From NCBI RefSeq assembly GCF_000397205.1, contig NC_021237.1, positions 3,101,001 to 3,165,000 of the forward strand: DNA of 64,000 nt, given 5' to 3'. The position numbers were made by a program, and so were the translations under genes. Below are positions 19,253 through 26,266 of the stretch, piece after piece (the stretch's first letter is position 1; every line of letters starts with the position of its first letter). Below the pieces are notes generated by a model. It was not told the DNA's origin. It made no database searches and worked only from the letters and a program-made list of their open reading frames with translations. The DNA is from Pseudomonas protegens CHA0. Its GTDB lineage: Bacteria > Pseudomonadota > Gammaproteobacteria > Pseudomonadales > Pseudomonadaceae.

Positions 19253-19386
19253 TGTCGTCCTGGTGATGGCTGTCCCTGAAGGCTGGGGATTGTACGTCAG
19301 CCGCTGTGCGAAGCGGCAGGGCCCGTGGCGCCCGGTCAGTCATGCCAGCATGCGAGCTGTCCTGTGACTGTGGCCGTGCCCTGTGG

Positions 19387-20316
19387 CTAGTTCGCCAGTG
19401 CGTGGCGCAGATGCGCCAGGGCCCGGGTTTCGACCTGGCCCTGGTCGCTCCCCGGACTGAAGACCGCGCAGCAGGCGCTGGTGCCGGCGACGTTGGCGCG
19501 ATAGACCGCCAGCGTGCTGCCGGGGCCGCTGCCGGTGTGGCCGTAGAGCGTCAGGCCAGACTCGACAGTGCCCACCATCAGGCCCATGGCATAGCCGGGA
19601 GCGACCCAGGGCCGGCCGGCCATCGGCCCGCCCAGAACCTGGGCCTGCTGCATGCCTGCCAGCAGTGCCGGGGGCAATAGCGCGCCGCTCAACAGCCGAT
19701 CCAGCAGCAGCGCCGCCTCCGCCAGGGGCCCCACCAGCAGGCCGTGGTAGACCCAGCCGGGGTGGTAGTCGCCCAACTGGCCCAGGTCCACATCCCGCAG
19801 GTCTTCGCGGGTCACGGCGAGGCGTGTGCGGGACAGGCCCAGGGGCGCCAGTACCCGTTGTTGCAGGGCAAGGTGCAGGGGCAGGTCCGTTGCCTGCTGG
19901 ATCAGCTGCGCCACGAACAGGTAGCCCACATTGGAGTAGCGCCACTGGCTGCCGGGGGCGTAGCGCAGGCGGCTGGCATCCAGGCGCTGCAGCATCTGTG
20001 CGCCGGGCCATGCATCCTCGTTGCGCAAAACCGCGTCGTGGTAGTCGCTCAGCTCGCTGTAGTCCGCCAGCCCGGCCTGATGCCGCAGCAACTGGCGCAG
20101 GGTGAAGGGGCCCTGGGGCAGCGGCTCATCCAGCCCCAGCAGGCCGTCGCGCACCAGGGTCAGGGCCGCTGCGCTAAGCACAGTCTTGGTGAAGCTCCAC
20201 CAGGGCACCAGTGGCTGGGGTTGCTGTGGGGCCAGTGGTTGGCCGTTGTGGATCAGGGCATGAAGCACGGAGGGGATGTCCTTGATGGGCTGTGTTGCCG
20301 CGCGCTGTTGGGTCAA
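19387..20316 (-). CDS. Serine hydrolase, beta-lactamase/class C PBP-like
   Basis: A 309-residue protein of the beta-lactamase-like serine hydrolase family. The SxxK motif is SFTK (S41, K44), the YxN motif is YSN within QWRYSNVGY, and GHTGSG stands for the third K/HTG motif. No clear signal peptide is present, so the enzyme is probably cytoplasmic, which argues against a true beta-lactamase. Members act as esterases, D-aminopeptidases or peptidases. No partner gene is adjacent; the divergent gene at 20405 is unrecognised. The family call is firm, the substrate is not. Confidence 0.88.
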   Translation of the reverse strand: MTQQRAATQPIKDIPSVLHALIHNGQPLAPQQPQPLVPWWSFTKTVLSAAALTLVRDGLLGLDEPLPQGPFTLRQLLRHQAGLADYSELSDYHDAVLRNEDAWPGAQMLQRLDASRLRYAPGSQWRYSNVGYLFVAQLIQQATDLPLHLALQQRVLAPLGLSRTRLAVTREDLRDVDLGQLGDYHPGWVYHGLLVGPLAEAALLLDRLLSGALLPPALLAGMQQAQVLGGPMAGRPWVAPGYAMGLMVGTVESGLTLYGHTGSGPGSTLAVYRANVAGTSACCAVFSPGSDQGQVETRALAHLRHALAN

Positions 20317-20404
20317 TCAGGCCGTGAGCGGCCCTGCAGGGTACGGCATAATGCGCGGCCGTTTTGGCTAAACCTAGGAATTGATCAGGAGGATCAGGCT
20401 GGCT

Positions 20405-20953
20405 ATGTACAGACTTGGGCACATGATAGACAACCAGTGGGTCGAGCACAGTTATCCGCCGGTATTCGTGGTGGCCCCCATTGGCGAGGGGCAGCGCGTG
20501 GTGGCGGGCGTTCCAGGCTCGGACCCGCAGGTCCTGCTCAGCCTGCTGGGCTGCCTGGCCGAACCGCTGGTGCTGCTGTTCGTGCTGCACACGCCCCGGG
20601 ACGAATCGCAAGCCGGACGCTACTGGAGCCCGCAGCTGTCGCGTGAGGACGTTCAGGATTTCATCTACGACTTCAAGCCACTGCTCTGTGGCGACAGCCG
20701 TTTCGACCTGTGGGTCCACTCGCCCGAGCAACAGGCCACCGTGGTCTGGGACCGGCACAACCTGATCTATGGCTACGGGCCGCTGGAAGACTACGCCACG
20801 GCCCTGCGCGCGCTGGGCTTCGGCCATGGCGAGCCGCAGTTGCCCGTGCCCCATACCCACCACTACCACCCGCAGCTGGACGACCTGTGCCGGCAGTTGC
20901 TCACCCACTTCGATTGGCAGCACTCGCCATTGCGGTCAGAGGATGAGCAGTGA
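20405..20953 (+). CDS. Hypothetical protein, unrecognised
   Basis: A 182-residue soluble protein. It shows a hydrophobic strand (EPLVLLFVLHTPR) followed by an acidic stretch (LSREDVQDFIYDF) and a His-rich tail (PHTHHYHPQLDD). I do not recognise the family. The start is uncertain: AGGAGG at 20387-20392 lies 12 nt before ATG 20405, a little long, and a TTG at 20381 or ATG at 20423 are alternatives. It is divergent from the serine hydrolase gene. Confidence 0.68.
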   Translation: MYRLGHMIDNQWVEHSYPPVFVVAPIGEGQRVVAGVPGSDPQVLLSLLGCLAEPLVLLFVLHTPRDESQAGRYWSPQLSREDVQDFIYDFKPLLCGDSRFDLWVHSPEQQATVVWDRHNLIYGYGPLEDYATALRALGFGHGEPQLPVPHTHHYHPQLDDLCRQLLTHFDWQHSPLRSEDEQ

Positions 20954-21158
20954 GGGAGTGAGGTTAAGTCCAGGGCTTGAAGACCCAGGGCCGGAGCCGG
21001 CATGAGGGGGGAAACGCCCGGATCAGGCTTGAATCGGCTGGCCGATGCAGCGCTGGAAGAGCTGTTCCATAGGCTCCAGGTGGCCGTTGAGAGCCAGGTG
21101 GTTGTCTGAGCCAGGTGCAGGCAAGTCAAATGGCAAGTGGATTACCCGCGGCGTGAAT

Positions 21159-21177
21159 CGGGGCCGTTGCGGCCCCG
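21159..21177 (-). terminator. GC-rich hairpin after the amidase gene
   Basis: CGGGGCC and GGCCCCG form a 7-bp stem around GTTGC, 12 nt past the amidase stop on the minus strand. No T run follows. The rest of the 235-bp gap between 20954 and 21188 shows no convincing gene. Confidence 0.4.
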
Positions 21178-21188
21178 GTCCCGGTTTG

Positions 21189-22901
21189 TCACTGGCCGCT
21201 ATGCAAGGCCGGCGTGCGCGGTGGTATCAGGCGCTTGCTGCCGGTGGCCTCAAAGGCCGAAGCCAGGCGCAGCAGGCTCGAGTCGTCATAGGCGCGCCCG
21301 GCGAAGGTCAGCCCCACCGGCATGCCGATGTCCGCCATCACCCCCATGGGCACGGTAACGGTGGGCACCCCCAGGTGGCGGATGGCGAGGTTGCCGTTGG
21401 CCACCCACACGCCATTGCTCCAGGCGATGTCTGCCGACTCGGGATTGATATCGGCATCGGCCGGGCCAACGTCGGCCACGGTGGGGAACAGCACGGCGTC
21501 CAGCCCCAGGCGGTCCATCCAGTCTTCCAGGTCGATGCGCCGGGTCTGTTCCAGGCCGCGCAGGCCGTCGGCCAGGGTGGCGATCTGGTCCCAGGTCTTG
21601 AGCCCGCGCTTGGCCATGTTCACGTATTCGTCCATGCCGGCGGCCAGGTCGTCTTCGCGGTTGGGCAGGGTACCGGGGTCGTGGGGGAAGATCTGCGGCC
21701 CGTCGACATCCGCCAGGCGGTTGAGCTTGGGGTCGTCGTTGGCCCGCAGGAAGTCGTCGAAGGCCCAGCCCGAGAGCTCCCACAGCTCGTCGTGGAGGAA
21801 CTCCTTGCTGACCAGGCCGCGGTTGTACACGGTCGGCGCGCCGGGGCGGTCGCCCTCGCAGTTGGACACCAGGGGGAAGTCCACTTCCAGCACTTGCGCG
21901 CCGGCGGCCTCCAGGGCCTGGCGCGCCTGTTCCCAGAGGCTGATCACCGAGGGCCGGGTATGGATGCGCTGGCCGGTGGGGCCGCCGATGCCCGGTTTCT
22001 CGCTGGTGCCGGCCTCAGGGTCGGCATTGATGTACATGCGCGGCACGCCAAGGCGCTTGCCCTTGAGCGCCGCGGCGCCGGCCGCCAGTTGCGGGTAGGA
22101 GGCCGGGCGCACCGAAGCGACGCTGGGGATCGGCACCCAGGGCTGCAGGCGCCACAGGTCGCCGCGGGTGTCCGGGTCTTCGGCCACCACCACGTCCAGC
22201 ACTTCCAGGAGGTCGGCCATGGTCCGGGCAAAAGGCACCACCACGTCCATGGTCGGGGTCAGCGGCCAGTTGCCGCGCACCGAGATCACCCCGCGCGACG
22301 GGGTGTAGGCGCACAGCCCGTTGTTGGAGGCCGGGCCACGGCCGCTGGACCAGGTTTCCTCGGCCAGGCCGAAGGCGGCGAAGCTGGCGGCGGTGGCGGT
22401 GCCGGCGCCATTGGACGAGCCCGAGGCGAAGGGCGCGGTCAGGTAAGCGGCGTTATAGGGGCTTTCGGCGCGGCCATACACGCCACGCTGCATGCCGCCG
22501 TTGGCCATGGGTGGCATGTTGGTCTTGCCCAGGCAGATGGCCCCGGCAGCCCGCAGGCGCTCGATGGTGAAGGCGTCGCGGTAGGCCACCAGCTCGGCGA
22601 AGGCCGGGCTGCCGGAAGCAGCCGTCAGGCCCTTGACCAGGTAGCTGTCCTTGGCGGTGTAGGGAATGCCGTCCAGCGGGCCCAGGGTCTGGCCCTTGGC
22701 GCGGCGCTCATCGGCGGCCCGCGCCTCGTTCAGCGCCTCGGGGTTGCGCACCACCACGGCGTTGAGGGCGGTGGCGGTGTTCGGGCCGTCATAGGCCTCG
22801 ATCCGCGCCAGATAGGCCTGGACCAGTTCCACCGAGGTGGTCTGCCCGGATTCCAGGGCAGCGCGCAGGTGGGCAATGGAGACTTCGGTGACTTCGATCA
22901 T
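21189..22901 (-). CDS. Amidase signature family enzyme
   Basis: A 570-residue amidase-signature hydrolase. The catalytic Lys is K84 in PYTAKDS, the cis-Ser S162 in ASGSSNGAG, and the likely nucleophile S186 in ETWSSGRGP, 24 residues later as in the family. The residue before the nucleophile is Ser where Gly is usual, and GGSSGG is replaced by SGSSNG, so the active site differs slightly from textbook members. Substrate unknown; family members hydrolyse simple amides, aryl-acylamides or peptides. The ATG at 22901 gives the normal N terminus; the frame is open for another 40 codons upstream without family likeness. Transcribed alone. Confidence 0.88.
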   Translation of the reverse strand: MIEVTEVSIAHLRAALESGQTTSVELVQAYLARIEAYDGPNTATALNAVVVRNPEALNEARAADERRAKGQTLGPLDGIPYTAKDSYLVKGLTAASGSPAFAELVAYRDAFTIERLRAAGAICLGKTNMPPMANGGMQRGVYGRAESPYNAAYLTAPFASGSSNGAGTATAASFAAFGLAEETWSSGRGPASNNGLCAYTPSRGVISVRGNWPLTPTMDVVVPFARTMADLLEVLDVVVAEDPDTRGDLWRLQPWVPIPSVASVRPASYPQLAAGAAALKGKRLGVPRMYINADPEAGTSEKPGIGGPTGQRIHTRPSVISLWEQARQALEAAGAQVLEVDFPLVSNCEGDRPGAPTVYNRGLVSKEFLHDELWELSGWAFDDFLRANDDPKLNRLADVDGPQIFPHDPGTLPNREDDLAAGMDEYVNMAKRGLKTWDQIATLADGLRGLEQTRRIDLEDWMDRLGLDAVLFPTVADVGPADADINPESADIAWSNGVWVANGNLAIRHLGVPTVTVPMGVMADIGMPVGLTFAGRAYDDSSLLRLASAFEATGSKRLIPPRTPALHSGQ

Positions 22902-23115
22902 GCTGCTACCGCCGTTGGCTGGTGGGTGATGAGGTGCAGAGGGCGCAACGGAGCGCGTGTGTTGGGGTATTGGCTGTGCATGGTGGTTCTCGTGGTACGG
23001 CTGGCACGACAAGGGTGGCATGGGAACGCTGGGGGCCTTTTTAGCATCTAGTGCGGGGCAGAGGAATCGGCTTGATGGATTATTGCTTCAGGCCAGCTGC
23101 GCCAGGGCCTGCGGG

Positions 23116-23736
23116 CTAGAGGTAGATCTTTCCCTCGGCGTCCCTTGCGTGAAACTGCTGCAGGAAAGCGTGGTAGTCACGATAGTCATGGAAGTCCATG
23201 CCGGCCTTGTCAGCCCGATCGTGGAGATCCCGTGGATTGGGACGAAAGATTTTCTTGATCTGGCGCATTCGCTGCACATCGATGCCGTTGAATTTTTGAT
23301 CTCGCTCATAGTGGCTGTAGAGATTCTTTCCACCGACCGAGAACCCGCGGCGAGCCAGAATCCAGTCGACTTGAGCCTCTGCCTCCTCGGGATGTATGGG
23401 GAACCATTCGGAGTCACGGCCGGTGTCCAAGTGCTTGATCGGCTCTCCAAAGACCGATCTTGAATGGATGTAACGCTCGATGTCGGACAGCTCCCGGCGC
23501 GAAGTCCCGTTGGAGCACTTGGACAGTTCATAGACCGTGAACAGGGTAAGGAAAGGATTGTAGGTCTTGCCTTCGGCAATCCGTTGCTGCGGAGTTCGCT
23601 TGGTGGTCAGCCCGATCTTTGTCAGGCCCATGTCGCGGATGTCGATGGCGATATAGAGCCAGGCATACAGGGCAGGGGTGCAGTCAGCGTAGTACTCGTT
23701 GAACTGCGCTTCTTCATCGTCAAAATCGAGGTCCAT
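23116..23736 (-). CDS. GIY-YIG/T5orf172-like protein, tentative
   Basis: A 206-residue protein. Its first 90 residues fit the GIY-YIG superfamily (T5orf172/Mug113 type): a Tyr-containing strand (ALYAWLYIA), then LTKIGLTTKRTPQQR, which matches the KIGxT...R core, and a Glu in LSDIERYIH where the metal-binding Glu is expected. The C-terminal half is charged and rich in Tyr, His and Asp. Such domains are nucleases in phage, mobile or toxin contexts. It is the last gene of an apparent minus-strand operon, 54 nt after the Imm22-like gene. AAGGTGG precedes the start. Fold assignment is by eye and moderate. Confidence 0.55.
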   Translation of the reverse strand: MDLDFDDEEAQFNEYYADCTPALYAWLYIAIDIRDMGLTKIGLTTKRTPQQRIAEGKTYNPFLTLFTVYELSKCSNGTSRRELSDIERYIHSRSVFGEPIKHLDTGRDSEWFPIHPEEAEAQVDWILARRGFSVGGKNLYSHYERDQKFNGIDVQRMRQIKKIFRPNPRDLHDRADKAGMDFHDYRDYHAFLQQFHARDAEGKIYL

Positions 23737-23790
23737 CTAGCCACCTTCCTTACGGGCTGCTGAATGCAATCGCTGATTGCAAGGGCCCGC

Positions 23791-24231
23791 TCATGCGGGC
23801 TCCACGTTGAACTCGCCAAGGTAGTCCAGGGTTGCCGTGCTTGCGGGCAGGCGTTGATTGGCGCCGCCGGAGATCGATTTGTGGTCACCGTAAATCGACT
23901 CGCAGCCAACGATGATGAAATGGCTGTAGCCGGAGTCGACGCGCGTGCGCAGCTGCTTTTTTTCGGCGTCGCTGCGGATCAGCGATTCCAGGTATTGCGG
24001 GCCGTCTTCACTGCCGATCAGCTCGACGAAATCGGAGTCCATGTAGTACCCCAGCTCCTGTTTGAGGCCCCAGCTGGGGTTGCGTGCTTCCCAGGCGCTG
24101 AACTCGGCGTCGCTGACATCAGCCGCGGGTTCGGGCTCCCACTGTTCGAAGGCAAACCGTTCGGCCTCTGCCTGGTCCGGGAACCGGGCAGCGAACAGGT
24201 AGAAAGGAAAGTAGGCATCGGCTTCTGACAT
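23791..24231 (-). CDS. Possible immunity-22-family protein
   Basis: A 146-residue acidic soluble protein. It has a conserved-looking Trp region (EFSAWEARNPSWGL) followed by YYMDSDFVELIG. This resembles the pattern of the Imm22 family of polymorphic-toxin immunity proteins, which are small, acidic and carry a conserved Trp and an acidic DxDFxE-type motif. It lies 20 nt after the SUFU-like gene and 54 nt before the GIY-YIG-like gene in one orientation. AAGGAG lies 11 nt upstream of the ATG. The family call is from memory of the pattern and needs a profile search. Confidence 0.5.
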   Translation of the reverse strand: MSEADAYFPFYLFAARFPDQAEAERFAFEQWEPEPAADVSDAEFSAWEARNPSWGLKQELGYYMDSDFVELIGSEDGPQYLESLIRSDAEKKQLRTRVDSGYSHFIIVGCESIYGDHKSISGGANQRLPASTATLDYLGEFNVEPA

Positions 24232-24251
24232 GGACGGCTAGGCTCCTTGGT

Positions 24252-25100
24252 TCAGATCAGGCTGGCGCGCTGCAAATGGCTGACATGACCATGGCCGGCG
24301 GCGCTCAAGCGCACGGCCAGGTCTTCCCGGGCCTGGGCCCCGCCGCTGCGCACGTACTCCAGTTCCGCGGCGGTGATCAGCACCACCGGCACCAGGGTCA
24401 CGGGGGACAGCGGCATGTCTTCCAGGCGTGTCGGGAAGTCCGGGGCCGGGCCGCCCACCAGTACCCCGGCGCAGTCGTCGGCGCTGATGAAATGCGCTGG
24501 CAGTTGCTCACTCATGGCGCGGGACTGGCTGACGCCGGGCAGTTCCAGGGACAGCACCCCGTAGCGCTGCAGGCGTGCAGTGAGGCCACCGGCATCGGCC
24601 GTGGTGTTGGCCACGCAGCGCAGCAGTTCAAAAGCCCAGCTATCGGCGAACGGATAGACATCACCCACCGCACCCTGGGCATGGGGTGGGATGTCCGGGG
24701 TTTCGACGAACAGTTCCATCTCGAAACCATTGCCCAGATCATCACCTGTGACCCCATCGAACGGATCGGACAGGCCCTCGGTGGCGAGAATGATGCCGTT
24801 GTTGCGACGCACGATGCGATAGGCCTGGCGCGTGGAGGGCCAGTGCGAGCCGCCCATGAAACTGGGGCTGATGGCGAAGCCCAGGACGTCTTGCTCACAG
24901 TGGCCGACCGCTTGCCAGTGGCGATCGAGGCAGGCGGCACCGGCCTCCATCAGGGCAATGCCGGCCAGCTCTGCTTGGGTTGGCTGGTACTGGGCAAAGG
25001 GCTCCTCTGCGGCGGCCGGTTCGCCGGCGGGCAGGGTGGGCTCGGCCTTTTGTGGCGCCGGCTTTTTGAAGACACTGAGCAGTTTTTCCAGGAAATTCAT
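24252..25100 (-). CDS. SUFU-domain-like protein, tentative
   Basis: A 282-residue soluble protein. The first 40 residues form a low-complexity Pro/Ala/Lys linker after MNFLEKLLSVFKK. The C-terminal two thirds fit the bacterial suppressor-of-fused domain: ADSWAFELLRCVAN, then a strand LSPVTLVPVVLITAAELEYV like the SUFU pattern of hydrophobic strand plus acidic helix. Bacterial SUFU proteins often serve as immunity proteins in polymorphic toxin loci. It is the first gene of the operon with the Imm22-like and GIY-YIG-like genes. AAGGA lies before the ATG at 25100; the longer frame to 25208 has no family likeness. Confidence 0.5.
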   Translation of the reverse strand: MNFLEKLLSVFKKPAPQKAEPTLPAGEPAAAEEPFAQYQPTQAELAGIALMEAGAACLDRHWQAVGHCEQDVLGFAISPSFMGGSHWPSTRQAYRIVRRNNGIILATEGLSDPFDGVTGDDLGNGFEMELFVETPDIPPHAQGAVGDVYPFADSWAFELLRCVANTTADAGGLTARLQRYGVLSLELPGVSQSRAMSEQLPAHFISADDCAGVLVGGPAPDFPTRLEDMPLSPVTLVPVVLITAAELEYVRSGGAQAREDLAVRLSAAGHGHVSHLQRASLI

Positions 25101-25285
25101 CGGGCGATCCTTGCGGGGCAAGTGCGTTGCACAAGGCGCACAGCACAGGGGTAGAGAGAGGGCACATTGTGACGGGTTTGCCGTGCCCATGGAAACCGAC
25201 GGATGCAAGTTGCACGAAGCCTTGCCTTGCCTGTGTGGCTACCCGAGAATCCGCCCCGGTCCGCTACCTAAGGAAAGTGATCAGC

Positions 25286-25645
25286 ATGTCTTACCCGAAG
25301 AAGCTAAGTCCGGAGTTTTCCGGGGCACTGAGAACCTTCAGTTTCTGGGTCGCCAACGGCACCTTGGGCTATCCGTTGCTGGAAGGCGTCGACTACCGCA
25401 GTTGCCTCGGGGACGAGCCGAGCATGCTGGAGATGGCCTATGCCATTTTTGCCAATGTGCTGGAGCTGGACGAGCAGGGCGTACCGGTGAATGCCAAGTA
25501 CGCCGAGCACCGGGCGGCGCAGTACATCCGACAGTATTGCGATCCGGGCTACCAGGCACGGCCGGCGTTCGAGGACTGGGAACAGGAGCTGTACGGCCCT
25601 CCCGACCGGGACGACAGCAAGCCCTGGCCAGCCGGCGTGGCCTAG
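25286..25645 (+). CDS. DUF7677-like small protein
   Basis: A 119-residue acidic soluble protein. It begins SYPKKLSPEFSGALRTFSFW and contains YAIFANVLELDEQG and AAQYIRQYCDPGY. This fits a conserved family of unknown function that I associate with DUF7677. AAGGAAAG lies 8 nt before ATG 25286 and decides the start. It is divergent from the SUFU-like gene and 74 bp upstream of the HIT gene on the same strand. Its neighbourhood suggests it could belong with the immunity-like genes, but there is no direct evidence. Confidence 0.6.
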   Translation: MSYPKKLSPEFSGALRTFSFWVANGTLGYPLLEGVDYRSCLGDEPSMLEMAYAIFANVLELDEQGVPVNAKYAEHRAAQYIRQYCDPGYQARPAFEDWEQELYGPPDRDDSKPWPAGVA

Positions 25646-25719
25646 GTTTTTCGACGGCTGGATACAAGCCTCGGGCACTATGGCTTCGAAACGACGAACC
25701 CCCTCATCAAGGATTATGA

Positions 25720-26157
25720 ATGTCGCTGATTTCGCAACGTGTAGAACTGGCCCGCCAGGGTGCCAACGACAAGGTGATTTGCCGCATGGCTTCGGGCTGG
25801 GCGGTGATGGGCGATGTGCAGTTTCTTGAGGGCTATTGCCTGTTGTTGCCGGACCCGGTGGTGGCCAGCTTGAACGACCTGGATGCCCAGGCCCGGGCCA
25901 CCTACCTGCTGGACATGGCCCGCATCGGCGATGCGCTGCTCGAGGCCACCGGAGCGCTGCGCATCAACTATGAAATCCTCGGCAACTCGGAGCCTGAGTT
26001 GCATTGCCATATCTTTCCCCGCTACGCCTCGGAGCCGGAAGGCAAGCGCCGGATGCCGGTGTGGTTCTACGACTGGAAGACCGCGCCGCCTTATGTCGAG
26101 GCCGAGCACGGCCCATTGCGCCAGCAGCTTGCCCGGATACTGGCTGGCCAATTGTAG
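25720..26157 (+). CDS. HIT-family (histidine triad) hydrolase
   Basis: A 145-residue protein with the HIT C-terminal motif ELHCHIFPRY, where two of the three usual His are present (H-x-H) and the third position is Phe, as in several divergent members. The helix DMARIGDALLEATG and the strand INYEILGNSEP before it fit the fold. HIT proteins are nucleotide hydrolases or transferases. AAGGATTATGA precedes the ATG. An inverted REP doublet follows the stop at once. Confidence 0.78.
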   Translation: MSLISQRVELARQGANDKVICRMASGWAVMGDVQFLEGYCLLLPDPVVASLNDLDAQARATYLLDMARIGDALLEATGALRINYEILGNSEPELHCHIFPRYASEPEGKRRMPVWFYDWKTAPPYVEAEHGPLRQQLARILAGQL

Positions 26158-26255
26158 GAGCGAGCTTGCTCGCGATGGTTGTTAACGAAAAACGCCGCGT
26201 TCACTGGGGGAGCGCGGCGTGCTTGAGTGCTTCGCGAGCAAGCTCGCTCCTACAA
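26152..26255. repeat. Inverted REP doublet (REPIN-like)
   Basis: Two copies of the Pseudomonas REP core face each other: TAGGAGCGAGCTTGCTCGCG within 26152-26175 and its reverse complement within 26232-26255. Each is itself a palindrome (GAGCGAGCTTGCTCGC). Between them ACGCCGCG (26192-26199) and CGCGGCGT (26213-26220) form a third stem. The first copy begins inside the last codons of the HIT gene. It lies between convergent genes, so it can end both transcripts. The mobilising RAYT gene is not in the window. Confidence 0.88.
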
Positions 26256-26266
26256 GGGGCTGTTGA

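Noticed and set aside
21023..21189. Open minus-strand frame past the amidase stop (contains RVIHLPFDLPAPG and EPMEQLFQRCIGQPIQ)
   Set aside because: Looks somewhat protein-like, perhaps a gene remnant, but there is no usable start or ribosome site and it is read in another frame than the amidase. The amidase C terminus looks complete.
21045..23051. A 668-codon plus-strand frame opposite the amidase gene
   Set aside because: Gly/His/Gln-rich shadow of the amidase; no ribosome site and no motif.
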